The notes: generated from the letters alone by a model not told the origin. DNA of 64,000 nt from Thermohalobaculum sp050330995 (GCA_050330995.1 JBHJHI010000053.1:1-64000); one strand, 5' to 3'. Shown: positions 32,416 through 41,293, numbered from the stretch's first letter. Numbers and translations: made by a program.

Positions 32416-34836
32416 ATGAACGTGATCGACAGCCAAGCCATGCTCTCGATCGACGAGGCCGCGACAGAAGGGCTCGCCGCCTTCGCGCGCGACCGCCTCG
32501 CCAACGCCGACACGCATTTCGGAGCGTCGAGCGACATCGCCCGCCGGCTCGGCGCGCATCTGGTCGACGGCCGCGCCGAGATCGGCTTCTGGGCGCCGGA
32601 GCTTCTGGAGCGGCGCGTGCCCGACGGCGACGTGTTCGTCGAGGTGTTCGAGCCGCTGGAGCCGATCTCGCTCGAGACCTCGCGCCAGAGCGTGCGCTTC
32701 CGCGTCACCCGCCTGCCGGCCGAGCGCGTCGAGGCCTATGTCTTCGCCGCCGTGCGCGGCATGACGGCGGGCACGCGCGAGCGGCTCGGGCACTTCTACG
32801 CCCTCGCTTGGCGCGACGGCGAGGGCCGCTGGCAGCGCATCCTCGACCCGCTCGCCCATTCCCTGCCGTTCGGCGCCTTCGCCCCGGCCGAGTTCTACGA
32901 TCTCGCCGCCATGCAGTCCGCCCGGAAGGACAGGGCCTATTTCGAGGGACTGCGCGCGGGGAGCGGCGGCGAGGGCCGGGCCGGCGACGCGCCGGTCAAG
33001 CTCGGCCCCGTGACCAACATCCTCCAGGTCCACGTACCCACCGCCACCGCCGGGCGCACGCTCGCCTCGCTGACCCGCGAGGTCGAGCACATCGCCGAGC
33101 GCGTGCGCGCGGGGCGCGATCTGGAGCCGGCCGAGCGGCTGTTCGCGGGCTACGAGGCGATCCAGCTCCTGCCCGTCGAGCCCACCACCGTCTACGAGGC
33201 CGGCCCGGCCTTCTGGGACGAGGAAGGCGAGGTCGACGAGAACGGCACCGTCGCGGTGACGCTGCGCCGGCCCGACACCACCAACTGGGGCTACGACGTG
33301 GTGATCGCGGGCAGCGCGGCGGTGAACCCCGCGCTCCTGGAGAGCGGGCGTCCCGACGAGCTGGTCGACCTCGCCGCGACCCTGCACAACTTCCCGTCGG
33401 GACCGATCAAGCTGATCTTCGACGTGGTCTACGGCCACGCCGACAACCAGGGCTTGGCGGTCCTGAACCGCCATTACTTCTCCGGGCCGAACATGTACGG
33501 CCAGAACATGAACTACCGCAACTGGCAGGTGCGGGCGATCATGCTGGAGATGCAGCGGCGCAAGGTCGACTTCGGCGCCGACGGCGTGCGCGTCGACGGC
33601 GCGCAGGACTTCAAGTGGTGGGACGGCGATGCCGAGAAGAACCGCCACGACGACGACTACCTGCAATCGATGGCCGACATCGTGCAGGAGGTGGCCGGCC
33701 TGCGCTACCGCCCCTGGATGATCTTCGAGGACGGCCGCCCCTGGCCGCAGGAGGACTGGGAGCTGTCCTCGACCTACCGCGCCGTGATCGAGGGGCAGCG
33801 CGATCCGGACGTGTTCCAGTGGGGCCCGCTCACCTTCGCGCACAACACGCCGTTTCTCTACACCTACTGGCTGTCGAAGTGGTGGCGGATCCGCCAGATG
33901 ATCGAGCGGGGCGAGAACTGGATCTCGGGCACCGCCAACCACGACACGCTGCGCCGCGGCACGCAGATCTCGCCGAAGCTCAACATCAACACGCGCCTCG
34001 GCGACACGCGCATGGAGATCCTCGACAAGGCATACGACAACCCGGCCGTGTCGCTCCTGACCTACGCCGCCTTCCCCGGCGTGCCGATGGACTTCCTGAA
34101 CGCCTCGGCGCGCGCCTCCTGGGGCTTCATCCGCAACCAGGACGACCGCTACGGCGTGAAGGTGGTCGCCGAGGAAGCCATCTCGCTCAAGTGGCAGGTG
34201 GACGAGTACGCCTACTCGGTGCCCGGCGCCTTCTCGCGGCTGAAGGCGATGGGCTTCGAGACGCGCAAGGCGCTCGCGCGCTTCCTCGAGTTCCTGCCGG
34301 CGCTGGTGGAGGTGACCGACTACGACCTCGACGTGATCGCGAAGCTGTTGAACGAGGTCGATCCACCGCTCGAAGGGCCGGAGGAGTACACCGTTCCGGT
34401 GCTGAAGAAGATCGCGCGCGCCTGGATGGACGACATGCACGACTACTGCAATGTCGCGAACTACCACGAGCTGCTGTCCGAGGCGCAGACCGCGTTCAAC
34501 CACTGCCTGCGCCATTTCCGGCGGGCGCGGCCGTGGCTCAGGCGCAACCTGACGGCAGAGGAGCATTTCGACTACCACCGCCCGGTCGACGGCACGACGC
34601 TGTTCACGGCGCTGCGCCGCGGCCCCGACGGCGAGCGGGTCTACACGATCGCGCACATGGAGGGCTCGGCGCTCTACGGCCTAGACCCGATGACCCTCGC
34701 CGTGCCGGGGATCGAGGGCGAGGGCTGGCGTCTCGCGCTCAGGACGCCGCCGATCGGCGGCGACTACACCGGCGGCGTGCTCGATCTGAAGGACGGCATG
34801 GGGCTCGTGTTCGTGCAGGGCGGCGCGGCGGGCTGA
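32416..34836 (+). CDS. GH13-type glycoside hydrolase, possibly glucosylglycerol hydrolase
   Basis: The 806-residue protein has an unusual architecture: an N-terminal domain (about 1-250) without clear similarity to GlgB, then a barrel in which all four GH13 regions are recognisable. These are FDVVYGHADN (I), GADGVRVDGAQDFKWW (II, nucleophile Asp), WMIFEDGRP (III, acid/base Glu) and GTANHDTLRRG (IV, transition-state Asp). NMYGQNMNYRNWQ and a long C-terminal part follow. The pattern is reminiscent of GghA-type glucosylglycerol hydrolases known from cyanobacteria and some halotolerant bacteria, which act on the compatible solute 2-O-alpha-glucosylglycerol. That assignment is from memory and needs a search. 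No signal peptide is seen. GAAGGGGGG precedes the ATG. Confidence 0.65.
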   Translation: MNVIDSQAMLSIDEAATEGLAAFARDRLANADTHFGASSDIARRLGAHLVDGRAEIGFWAPELLERRVPDGDVFVEVFEPLEPISLETSRQSVRFRVTRLPAERVEAYVFAAVRGMTAGTRERLGHFYALAWRDGEGRWQRILDPLAHSLPFGAFAPAEFYDLAAMQSARKDRAYFEGLRAGSGGEGRAGDAPVKLGPVTNILQVHVPTATAGRTLASLTREVEHIAERVRAGRDLEPAERLFAGYEAIQLLPVEPTTVYEAGPAFWDEEGEVDENGTVAVTLRRPDTTNWGYDVVIAGSAAVNPALLESGRPDELVDLAATLHNFPSGPIKLIFDVVYGHADNQGLAVLNRHYFSGPNMYGQNMNYRNWQVRAIMLEMQRRKVDFGADGVRVDGAQDFKWWDGDAEKNRHDDDYLQSMADIVQEVAGLRYRPWMIFEDGRPWPQEDWELSSTYRAVIEGQRDPDVFQWGPLTFAHNTPFLYTYWLSKWWRIRQMIERGENWISGTANHDTLRRGTQISPKLNINTRLGDTRMEILDKAYDNPAVSLLTYAAFPGVPMDFLNASARASWGFIRNQDDRYGVKVVAEEAISLKWQVDEYAYSVPGAFSRLKAMGFETRKALARFLEFLPALVEVTDYDLDVIAKLLNEVDPPLEGPEEYTVPVLKKIARAWMDDMHDYCNVANYHELLSEAQTAFNHCLRHFRRARPWLRRNLTAEEHFDYHRPVDGTTLFTALRRGPDGERVYTIAHMEGSALYGLDPMTLAVPGIEGEGWRLALRTPPIGGDYTGGVLDLKDGMGLVFVQGGAAG

Positions 34837-34878
34837 GCTCCGCCACCCCGCCCGCCGTGGCGACGGCCCCGGCGCCGG

Positions 34879-35640
34879 TCAGCCCGGGGCGCGGGCCTTC
34901 AGCCGGGCGACGCGCGACTGCGGCACGCGCCGCACCTCGACGCCGGTGAAGACGTGCAGCGTGTCGAGGTCGTGGTCGACCACCGCGTGGTCCGAGACCC
35001 AGCCGCCCATCACCAGGTAGGTGCGCAGCAGCGGCGGCATGCGCCGCATCGCGAGCTTCAGGTCGGGCTTCTTGAACCGGAGCGCCTTGGCGAAGCGGAA
35101 CACCTTGGGCGCCTTGACCCGCGGCAGCCAGCGCGGGGGAGCCAGGTGCTTTTCCTTCAGCAGCGCGAAGGCGTCGGAATAGGCGTTGTCGTCGGTGCCC
35201 TTGAACGAGGAGCAGCCGAACAGGAGCGCGATGCCCCGCTCCTCGACGAAGCGCTGCAGCCCGCTCCAGGCGGTGCGCAGGATGTTGGGGTCGCGCCATT
35301 CGGGATGGATGCAGAACCGCCCCATCTCCAGCATCGGCTCGGGGTAGTCCATCAGCGCCGACAGCTCGTAGTACTTGGCCGCGTAGCTGCGCCCGATCTC
35401 GGCGCCGCTGCCGAACATCTGCATCCGGAAGGTGCAGACGAGCTGGCCGGACGCCTTGTCCTCGACCATCATGTGCCAGCAGCACGGGTCGAACTCGTCG
35501 GTGTCGAGGCCGGCCTGCGGCGCCTCCCCGCCGGCCGCGCCCTTGTCGGCGCGGAAGGTCAGCCAGCGCAGGCGCTGGCAGCGGCTCAGATCGTCCTCGC
35601 CGGTGGCGAGGCGCGCGGTGTATCGACCCAGACCGAGCAT
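34879..35640 (-). CDS. OlsB-like GNAT-fold N-acyltransferase
   Basis: The 253-residue GNAT protein resembles the ornithine lipid synthase first enzyme OlsB, which adds a 3-hydroxyacyl group from acyl-ACP to ornithine. Typical stretches are YTARLATGEDDLSRCQRLRWLTF, DEFDPCCWHMMVEDKASGQLVCTFRM, YYELSALMDYPEPMLEMGRFCIHPEWRDPNILR and LFGCSSFKGTDDNAYSDAFALL. It is probably associated with the inner membrane. OlsA, the second acyltransferase, is usually adjacent but is absent from this window. A role as a hemolysin-type N-acyltransferase for another amino acid lipid cannot be excluded. Confidence 0.82.
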   Translation of the reverse strand: MLGLGRYTARLATGEDDLSRCQRLRWLTFRADKGAAGGEAPQAGLDTDEFDPCCWHMMVEDKASGQLVCTFRMQMFGSGAEIGRSYAAKYYELSALMDYPEPMLEMGRFCIHPEWRDPNILRTAWSGLQRFVEERGIALLFGCSSFKGTDDNAYSDAFALLKEKHLAPPRWLPRVKAPKVFRFAKALRFKKPDLKLAMRRMPPLLRTYLVMGGWVSDHAVVDHDLDTLHVFTGVEVRRVPQSRVARLKARAPG

Positions 35641-35773
35641 CGGAGCCCCCACTCCACGCCCTGCGGCGCGATGCGCTTCCCTTGGGAACGGCGGTCGCAA
35701 CCGACCGCCCCGGCACCTAGATATAGCGCGCGAGCGATGACAGCTCCATGACCGAATTCGGAGGAAAGCGCGT

Positions 35774-36193
35774 ATGGCCGATACGTCACCGTCGCAGGAC
35801 GCCAAGCTCAGGCTCGGCGAGGACGAATGGCGCGAACGCCTCTCGCCGGAAGCCTACCGCGTCACCCGGCGCAAGGGCACCGAGCGGCCGTTCACCCACG
35901 ACGACTTCCCCAAGGGCGAGGGCGTGTTCAAGTGCGTCTGCTGCGGCCAGGCGCTGTTCGACACCGGCCACAAGTTCGACAGCGGCACCGGCTGGCCGTC
36001 GTTCTACAAGCCGGTGGACGAGGGCGCGGTCGAGGAGCACGACGACCGCTCGTGGTTCATGCGCCGCACCGAGGTCGTGTGCTCGAAGTGCGACGCCCAC
36101 CTCGGCCACGTCTTCCCCGACGGCCCCGAGCCCACGGGGCTGCGCTACTGCATCAACGGCGTCGCGCTGGACTACGAGCGCACCGGGAGCTGA
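35774..36193 (+). CDS. msrB: Peptide-methionine (R)-S-oxide reductase
   Basis: It repairs oxidised methionine (R-sulfoxide) in proteins using thioredoxin. The 139 residues show the zinc site Cys54-x2-Cys57 (FKCVCCGQ) and Cys103-x2-Cys106 (VCSKCDAH), GTGWPSFYKP, LGHVFPDGP and the catalytic Cys126 in RYCINGVALD. The resolving Cys position (near 60s-70s in E. coli numbering) is not obvious, so Cys56 or a thioredoxin partner may serve. GAATTCGGAGGAAAG precedes the ATG with a good ribosome-binding site. It is a soluble, probably cytoplasmic enzyme and appears monocistronic. Confidence 0.95.
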   Translation: MADTSPSQDAKLRLGEDEWRERLSPEAYRVTRRKGTERPFTHDDFPKGEGVFKCVCCGQALFDTGHKFDSGTGWPSFYKPVDEGAVEEHDDRSWFMRRTEVVCSKCDAHLGHVFPDGPEPTGLRYCINGVALDYERTGS

Positions 36194-36215
36194 GCGCCCG
36201 GGACCGGGGCGAGCC

Positions 36216-37076
36216 TCAGGCGCGCGCCGTCACGACGAAGACCCGCGCGCCGAGGCGCACCGCGTCGTCCTCGACATGGTCCGCGAAGGCCGCGCGCAGT
36301 GCCTCGGCGACGCGCGGCTCGGCCTTGGCGCGGGCCTCGGGGTCGAGATCGGCGAGGCGGCGGCCGACGGGGCCGAGGTCGGTCATCAGCGCGCCCGCGC
36401 GCTCGACCGGGTCGGGGTCATCGCCCGCGCCGACCTCGACGGCGAGTTCGTGCGCCCCGTACGCGACGTCGCGAAAGCCGCCCTCGCCGAGCGCGGCCTC
36501 GAACACCGCCGGATCGGACCAGCCGAACGGGCCGGGCGCGCCCGGCCGCGAGGGCTCGCCGGGGCCGAGCACCGTCTCGGCCGCCCGGCTCGGCACCAGC
36601 GCCCAGGGGTTGTCGGCGAGCGGCGCGTAGCAGACGAGCACGGCGCGCGCGCTCTCGCGAAGCCCGGTGCGCAGGTTGGCGAAGGCGCGGCCCGGATGCT
36701 CGAAGAACATGGTGCCGAAGCGCGAGAACAGCGCGTCGCAGGCCCCCGCCTCGAAGGGGTGCGCGGCCGCGTCGGCGTGGACGATCTCGACCTGGGGCTG
36801 ACCGGCCGTGGTCTCGCGCGCGATGGCGACGAGCGGCTCGGAGAGATCGACGCCGAGCACCCGGCCCTGGCGGCCGACCGCCTCGCCGATCAGCCGCGTG
36901 GTGGTCGCGCCGCCGCAGCCGAGGTCGATCACCCGCTCGCCCGGCCGGGCCGCGAGGGCGGCGAGGCCGAGGCGCGCCATGGGGGCGAGCTGGCGCTCCA
37001 TCGCCTCGATCCGGCGCGCCCACTTGGCGCCGAGCGCGCCGGCCCAGCCGGGGGTCTCCATCGCGGTGGCGTCCAT
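36216..37076 (-). CDS. Class I SAM-dependent methyltransferase
   Basis: The 286-residue enzyme has the motif I strand RVIDLGCGGATTTRLIGEAV, the acidic loop VLGVDLSEPL, the IVHADAAAHPF segment and the motif-III-like DALFSRFGTMFFEHP. It uses S-adenosylmethionine to methylate an unidentified small molecule or lipid. The start ATG at 37076 is preceded by a textbook AGGAGG on the minus strand, so the upstream extension to 37151 is not needed. It is divergent from the HAD hydrolase gene 86 bases away and ends 22 bases beyond the msrB stop (convergent). Confidence 0.85.
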   Translation of the reverse strand: MDATAMETPGWAGALGAKWARRIEAMERQLAPMARLGLAALAARPGERVIDLGCGGATTTRLIGEAVGRQGRVLGVDLSEPLVAIARETTAGQPQVEIVHADAAAHPFEAGACDALFSRFGTMFFEHPGRAFANLRTGLRESARAVLVCYAPLADNPWALVPSRAAETVLGPGEPSRPGAPGPFGWSDPAVFEAALGEGGFRDVAYGAHELAVEVGAGDDPDPVERAGALMTDLGPVGRRLADLDPEARAKAEPRVAEALRAAFADHVEDDAVRLGARVFVVTARA

Positions 37077-37162
37077 GCGTTCCTCCTGTCGCGCCTCGCC
37101 GCGCGGCGCTAACTCGAAGCGGACGACCACCGCCCCCTCCCGTCCCATCATCGCCGAGGCCC

Positions 37163-37840
37163 ATGACCGACGCTACCGCGACCGACCCCGTCCGCGCGCG
37201 CTTCGCGGCAGCGCGCGACTGGGTGTTCGACCTCGACGACACGCTCTACCCGGCCGACCGGCAGGTGATCGAGCGAATCAACGCGCGGATGACCGCCTTC
37301 GTGATGCGCGAGCTGGGGCTCGACCGGGCGCGCGCCGACGACCTGCGGTCGCGCTACTGGCGGCGCTACGGCATCACCCTCACCGGTCTCGTCGCCCACC
37401 ACGGCGTCGAGGCGGACGCCTTCCTGGCCGAGGTGCACGACATCGACCTCTCCACGCTCGCGCCCGACCCGCGGCTGAACGCCGCGCTCGCCCGGCTCGG
37501 GGCGCGCCCCGGCACGCGCCTCGTGGTCCATACCAACGGCTCGCGCGCCCATGCGGGCCGGGTGCTCGACCGCCTCGGTCTCGCGGGCGCCTTCGAGCGG
37601 GTGTTCGCGATCGAGGACAAGGGGCTCGTGCCGAAGCCGAGACCGGAGGCGCACGCCCAAGTGGTGCGTGAGGCGGGGCTCGACCCGACGCGCGCGGCCA
37701 TGGCCGAGGACAAGACGGAGAACCTTGTGGTCCCCAAGCGCCTCGGCATGGCGACGCTGCTCGTGGGGGAAGGCACGCGGGCCGATGCCCATGTCGACGC
37801 TCGCGCCGAGCGGCTGTCCTGTTTCCTGGCCGGGCTCTGA
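37163..37840 (+). CDS. HAD-family pyrimidine 5'-nucleotidase
   Basis: The 225-residue haloacid dehalogenase-like phosphatase has motif I WVFDLDDTLYPADRQV (nucleophile and acid Asp), motif II VVHTNGSRAHAG and motif III-IV KPRPEAHAQVV with MAEDKTENLVVPKRLGM. The layout matches the UMPH-1/SDT1-like pyrimidine 5'-nucleotidase subgroup found across alphaproteobacteria, which dephosphorylates nucleoside monophosphates. It is a cytoplasmic, magnesium-dependent enzyme. The ATG is at 37163, divergent from the methyltransferase. It is followed by a strong hairpin. Confidence 0.9.
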   Translation: MTDATATDPVRARFAAARDWVFDLDDTLYPADRQVIERINARMTAFVMRELGLDRARADDLRSRYWRRYGITLTGLVAHHGVEADAFLAEVHDIDLSTLAPDPRLNAALARLGARPGTRLVVHTNGSRAHAGRVLDRLGLAGAFERVFAIEDKGLVPKPRPEAHAQVVREAGLDPTRAAMAEDKTENLVVPKRLGMATLLVGEGTRADAHVDARAERLSCFLAGL

Positions 37841-37860
37841 CGTCGCGGCCATGGGGGGCC

Positions 37861-37903
37861 GAGGGCACCGTCCGGCCCGATCGGATTGGGTCGGACGGCG
37901 CTC
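37861..37903. terminator. Long hairpin between convergent genes
   Basis: GAG..CACCGTCCGGCCC (37861-37878) pairs with GGGTCGGACGGCGCTC (37888-37903) in a long stem with one bulge and a G-T pair around GATCGGATT. It lies just after the HAD gene, convergent to the membrane-protein gene, and resembles the hairpin at 7200-7234. A second, shorter hairpin follows near the next stop codon (about 37960-37981). Confidence 0.55.
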
Positions 37904-37979
37904 GGGTTCCCTTGGTCCTGCGCGCTTTCGCGACGTCCGAGCGTTCCGCCCGGGCCAGGGAGCGTTGTCGGGAAGCGCT

Positions 37980-38363
37980 CTAGGTCTCGCCGTCGCCCTT
38001 GGCCACACGCGTCACCGCGTGGCGGACCAGCACCGCGAGCGCGAGGACGACGATCACGACGGCGTAGTAGGGCATCGCGTGCAGGGCGGCGATGAAGCCC
38101 GCGCTCAACTCGATGAACATCGCGTTGATCAGCCCCTGCGCCTGCGTCTCGGCGCCGCCGGCCTCGTCGGTGAACAGATAGAACACCAGCGTGAAGATCG
38201 GCGCCACGATCGGCAGCATCACGAGCGGCAGGGCGAGCGCGGCCCCGAGGCGCACCATGGTGCCCTGGATGCCGTAGCGCGGCCCGTACCAAGCGCTGTA
38301 CGTGGCGAACAGGATGCCGGCCGCGAGCGTGATCAGCGAGCCCCAGAAGATCGGGCTCAGCAC
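37980..38363 (-). CDS. Unknown three-helix membrane protein
   Basis: The 127 residues begin with a GTG at 38363 that overlaps the upstream hydrolase stop by seven bases. Three hydrophobic segments lie at about 5-22 (FWGSLITLAAGILFATYS), 36-58 (ALALPLVMLPIVAPIFTLVFYLF) and 98-116 (YAVVIVVLALAVLVRHAVT), with a short charged tail. It is an inner-membrane protein. I do not recognise a family. Tight coupling to the UPF0173 hydrolase suggests a shared operon but not necessarily a shared function. Confidence 0.6.
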   Translation of the reverse strand: MLSPIFWGSLITLAAGILFATYSAWYGPRYGIQGTMVRLGAALALPLVMLPIVAPIFTLVFYLFTDEAGGAETQAQGLINAMFIELSAGFIAALHAMPYYAVVIVVLALAVLVRHAVTRVAKGDGET

Positions 38364-39052
38364 GTCACGCTCTCCATTACCGCGGGCGCCTCGACGCGGG
38401 TGGGCGCCATGGCCTCGGCGAAGGCGTCGGCCGACTGTTCGAGCAGCGGGAAGCTCGCGTAGTGGCTCGGGATCACGGCCTCGAAGTCGAACCACTTGCG
38501 GCACGCCCAGGCGGCGCGGCGGCTGTCCATGGTGAAGTGCCCGCCGATCGGCACGATCGCGTGGGTGGGCCGGTGAAGCTCGGCCAGCACGCCCATGTCG
38601 GCCATTACGTCGGTGTCGCCCATGACGTAGAGCGTCTTGCCCTCGGCCTCGATCATGTAGCCGGCCTCCGCGCCGGTATAGACCGGCGCGCCGTCGGGAC
38701 CGCTGGTCGAGGAGGAATGCACCGCGTTGACCATGGTCACGCGCGCGCCCCCGAGCATGACGGTGCCGCCCTTGTTGAAGCCGACCCCCTCGACCGCGCC
38801 GTCGCCGGTCGCCCAGCCGATCAGGTCGAAGATGCCGACCATCGCCGCCTTCGTCTCCTTGGCGATCGCGACCGCCTCGGAGAAATGGTCGAAATGCCCG
38901 TGGGTCAACAGGACATGCGTGGCGCCGTCGAGCGCCTCGGCGCGGCGCTCGTCGGGGAAGGACGGGTTGCCCTCGAGCCAGGGGTCGAGCAGCAGCACCG
39001 CGCCGTCGGTCTCGATGCGGAAGCTCGCGTGGCCGAGCCAGGTGATCTTCAT
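38357..39052 (-). CDS. UPF0173 metal-dependent hydrolase (MBL fold)
   Basis: The 231-residue protein has a metallo-beta-lactamase fold with the metal motif LTHGHFDHFSEAV and a second metal-site region (MVNAVHSSSTSGP, then YVMGDTDVMADM and IVPIGGHFTMD). Similarity to the UPF0173/YtkL family is clear from MKITWLGHASFRIETD at the start. The biochemical substrate is unknown in the family. The ATG at 39052 starts exactly at the conserved first strand. It is cotranscribed with the three-helix membrane gene. Confidence 0.9.
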   Translation of the reverse strand: MKITWLGHASFRIETDGAVLLLDPWLEGNPSFPDERRAEALDGATHVLLTHGHFDHFSEAVAIAKETKAAMVGIFDLIGWATGDGAVEGVGFNKGGTVMLGGARVTMVNAVHSSSTSGPDGAPVYTGAEAGYMIEAEGKTLYVMGDTDVMADMGVLAELHRPTHAIVPIGGHFTMDSRRAAWACRKWFDFEAVIPSHYASFPLLEQSADAFAEAMAPTRVEAPAVMESVTC

Positions 39053-39427
39053 CGACGCCTCCTTGATCCACCGGCAGAACCCGTGGCGCGGTGCACACGT
39101 TCCGTAGCGTCGCGACGGGGCGGCCCGCCGCCGGCGCGGCGCTCGCGGCTCGCCGTGGGCCGTGCCGCTCGCCGCAGGCAGCCATGGGCGATGGCTCGCA
39201 CCGGGCGGGCCCGTCCGGCGCCGCGGACGGCGCGCCTCCGGGAGCCCGCGGGCCGCCTCGGCACCGGTCGGGCGGCCGATCCGCCGGGGCGGACCTTGCG
39301 GGGCCGTGCCCGGCCTGTCTACACCCGCGCGCGAGGCGCCCGGACTTCGCGGCCCTCCGCGGCCGGCCCCGCGGCGCCCTGCCGCCGGGACGATCGGCGG
39401 CGCCGTCGCAACCCACGGGGGCTCCCG
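39053..39427. other. 375-bp divergent intergenic region between UPF0173 and gatC
   Basis: No gene is supported. The region is GC-rich with many short palindromic G/C runs and must hold promoters for the UPF0173 gene (leftward) and gatCA (rightward). I see no clear sigma-70-like boxes, terminator or riboswitch. Confidence 0.5.
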
Positions 39428-39727
39428 ATGTCCATCGACGCCGAGACGGTCAGCAAGGTGGCGCGGCTCGCGCGCATCGGCGTGGCTGAGGAGGAGCGCG
39501 AGGCGCTCGCGCGCGATCTCGCCTCGATTCTCGACTGGGTCGAGCGGCTGCAGGCCGTCGACGTGGACGGCGTCGAGCCGATGGCCTCTGTCAACGCCCT
39601 GCCCGCGCCGCGCCGCGAGGACCGCGTGACGGCGGCCGAGGGCGAGGAGGGCCTGCGCGACGCCATCCTCGGCTGCGCGCCGGACGCGCGCGAGGGCTTC
39701 TTCGCCGTGCCGAAGGTGGTCGAATGA
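39428..39727 (+). CDS. gatC: Aspartyl/glutamyl-tRNA amidotransferase subunit C
   Basis: This small subunit of the GatCAB complex, which converts Glu-tRNA(Gln) and Asp-tRNA(Asn) to the amide forms, has 99 residues. It matches the family: MSIDAETVSKVARLARIGVAEEE, LASILDWVERLQAVDVDGVEPMASV and LRDAILGCAPDAREGFFAVPKVVE. Its stop overlaps the gatA start (ATGA), giving coupled translation. The subunit wraps around GatA to assist folding. gatB does not follow and must lie elsewhere. Confidence 0.95.
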   Translation: MSIDAETVSKVARLARIGVAEEEREALARDLASILDWVERLQAVDVDGVEPMASVNALPAPRREDRVTAAEGEEGLRDAILGCAPDAREGFFAVPKVVE

Positions 39728-41202
39728 GCCGCCCCGCGAGCCTTACCATCGCCGAGGCGGGCGCACGGCTCGCCTCGGGCGATCTGACCGCCGTGGCGCT
39801 CGCCGAGGACTGCCTCGACGCCGCGCGCGAAGCCGCGCCCCTCAACGCCTTCGTCCGCCTCGCGCCCGAGCGCGCGCTCGCCATGGCCGAGGACGCCGAC
39901 CGCCGCCGCGCGGCCGGCGAGGACGGCCCGCTCCTCGGCGTCCCCCTCGGCGTCAAGGATCTCTACTGCGTCGACGGCGTGCCGAGCCAGGCGGCCAGCC
40001 GCATCCTCGACGGCTTCGTGCCGCCCTACGAATCGACGGTGACGCGCAAGCTCTGGGACGCCGGCGCGGTGATGCTCGGCAAGCTCAACATGGACGAGTT
40101 CGGCATGGGGAGCTCCAACGAGAACAGCGTCTACGGCCCCGCGATCTCGCCCTGGCGGCGAGAGGGGGACGCGGCCGAGATCGTGCCCGGCGGCTCCTCG
40201 GGCGGCTCGGCCGCGGCGGTGGCGGCCGATCTCTGCCTCGGCGCGACGGCGACCGACACCGGCGGCTCGATCCGCCAGCCGTCCGCCTTCTGCGGCGTGG
40301 TCGGCATCAAGCCGACCTACGGGCGCTGCTCGCGGTGGGGGATCATGGCCTTCGCCTCCTCGCTCGACCAGGCGGGGCCGATCGCCAAGACGGTCGAGGA
40401 CGCGGCGATCCTGCTCGGTGCCATGGCCGGCCACGATCCGCAGGATTCGACCTCCGTGGCGCGCGAGGTGCCCGACTTCACCGCCGGACTCGCCGGCGAT
40501 CTGCGGGGGCGGCGCATCGGCGTGCCGCGCGAGTACCGCGAGGGGTTGGCCGACGAAACCGCCGCGCTGCTCGACCGCGGCGTCGAGATGGTGCGCGACG
40601 CGGGCGCCGAGGTGGTCGAGGTCTCGCTGCCCCACACCGCCGCGGCGCTGCCGGCCTACTACATCGTCGCCCCCGCCGAGGCGTCCTCGAACCTCGCGCG
40701 CTACGACGGGGTGCGCTACGGGCGCCGCGCCGCCCTGCGCCAGGGCGAGGGCGTGCTCGATCTCTACGAGCGCACCCGCGCCGAGGGCTTCGGCCCGGAG
40801 GTCAAGCGCCGGGTGATGATCGGCGCCTACGTGCTCTCGGCCGGCTACTACGACGCCTACTACCTGCGGGCGCAGAAGGTGCGCCGGCTGGTGAAGGGCG
40901 ACTTCGAGGCGGCGTTCGGCGAGGTCGACACGCTGCTCTGTCCCGCGACGCCCGGCCCCGCCTTCGCGCGCGGCGAGTTCTCGGACGACCCGGTGGCGAT
41001 GTACCAGCAGGACGTGTTCACCGTGCCGCTCAACCTCGCGGGGCTGCCGGGGGTGTCGGTACCGGCGGGGCGCGCGTCGAGCGGGCTGCCGCTCGGGCTG
41101 CAGCTGATCGCGCCGGCCTGGGAGGAAGCGGCCCTGCTCGGCGCCGCCGCGGCGATCGAGGCGCGCGCCGGCACGCGCGCGGCGCCCGAGCGGTGGTGGT
41201 GA
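39724..41202 (+). CDS. gatA: Aspartyl/glutamyl-tRNA amidotransferase subunit A
   Basis: This is the glutaminase subunit of GatCAB: it releases ammonia from glutamine and channels it to GatB for tRNA amidation. The 492 residues contain the amidase-signature triad at Lys78 (LGVKDLYCVD), Ser158 (PGGSSGGSAAAV) and Ser182 (TDTGGSIRQPS), with the family spacing of 24 between the serines. The GatA-specific stretches NMDEFGMGSSNENSVYGP and GFGPEVKRRVMIGAYVLSAGYYDAYY distinguish it from the amidase at 3745-5085. The presence of GatCA implies that this organism makes Gln-tRNA or Asn-tRNA indirectly. The end is followed by a convergent RTX gene. Confidence 0.96.
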   Translation: MSRPASLTIAEAGARLASGDLTAVALAEDCLDAAREAAPLNAFVRLAPERALAMAEDADRRRAAGEDGPLLGVPLGVKDLYCVDGVPSQAASRILDGFVPPYESTVTRKLWDAGAVMLGKLNMDEFGMGSSNENSVYGPAISPWRREGDAAEIVPGGSSGGSAAAVAADLCLGATATDTGGSIRQPSAFCGVVGIKPTYGRCSRWGIMAFASSLDQAGPIAKTVEDAAILLGAMAGHDPQDSTSVAREVPDFTAGLAGDLRGRRIGVPREYREGLADETAALLDRGVEMVRDAGAEVVEVSLPHTAAALPAYYIVAPAEASSNLARYDGVRYGRRAALRQGEGVLDLYERTRAEGFGPEVKRRVMIGAYVLSAGYYDAYYLRAQKVRRLVKGDFEAAFGEVDTLLCPATPGPAFARGEFSDDPVAMYQQDVFTVPLNLAGLPGVSVPAGRASSGLPLGLQLIAPAWEEAALLGAAAAIEARAGTRAAPERWW

Positions 41203-41293
41203 GCGCGCCGGCCCGTCCGGATCGGCGGCCGGGCGGAGCGAGGCGCCGCTCGATCTGAACCACCGCGCGCGGTGCCTTGCGCGCCACCACGGC

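Noticed and set aside
36299..37162. Upstream extension of the HAD nucleotidase frame
   Set aside because: It is Arg-rich shadow sequence antisense to the methyltransferase; the HAD family starts at 37163.
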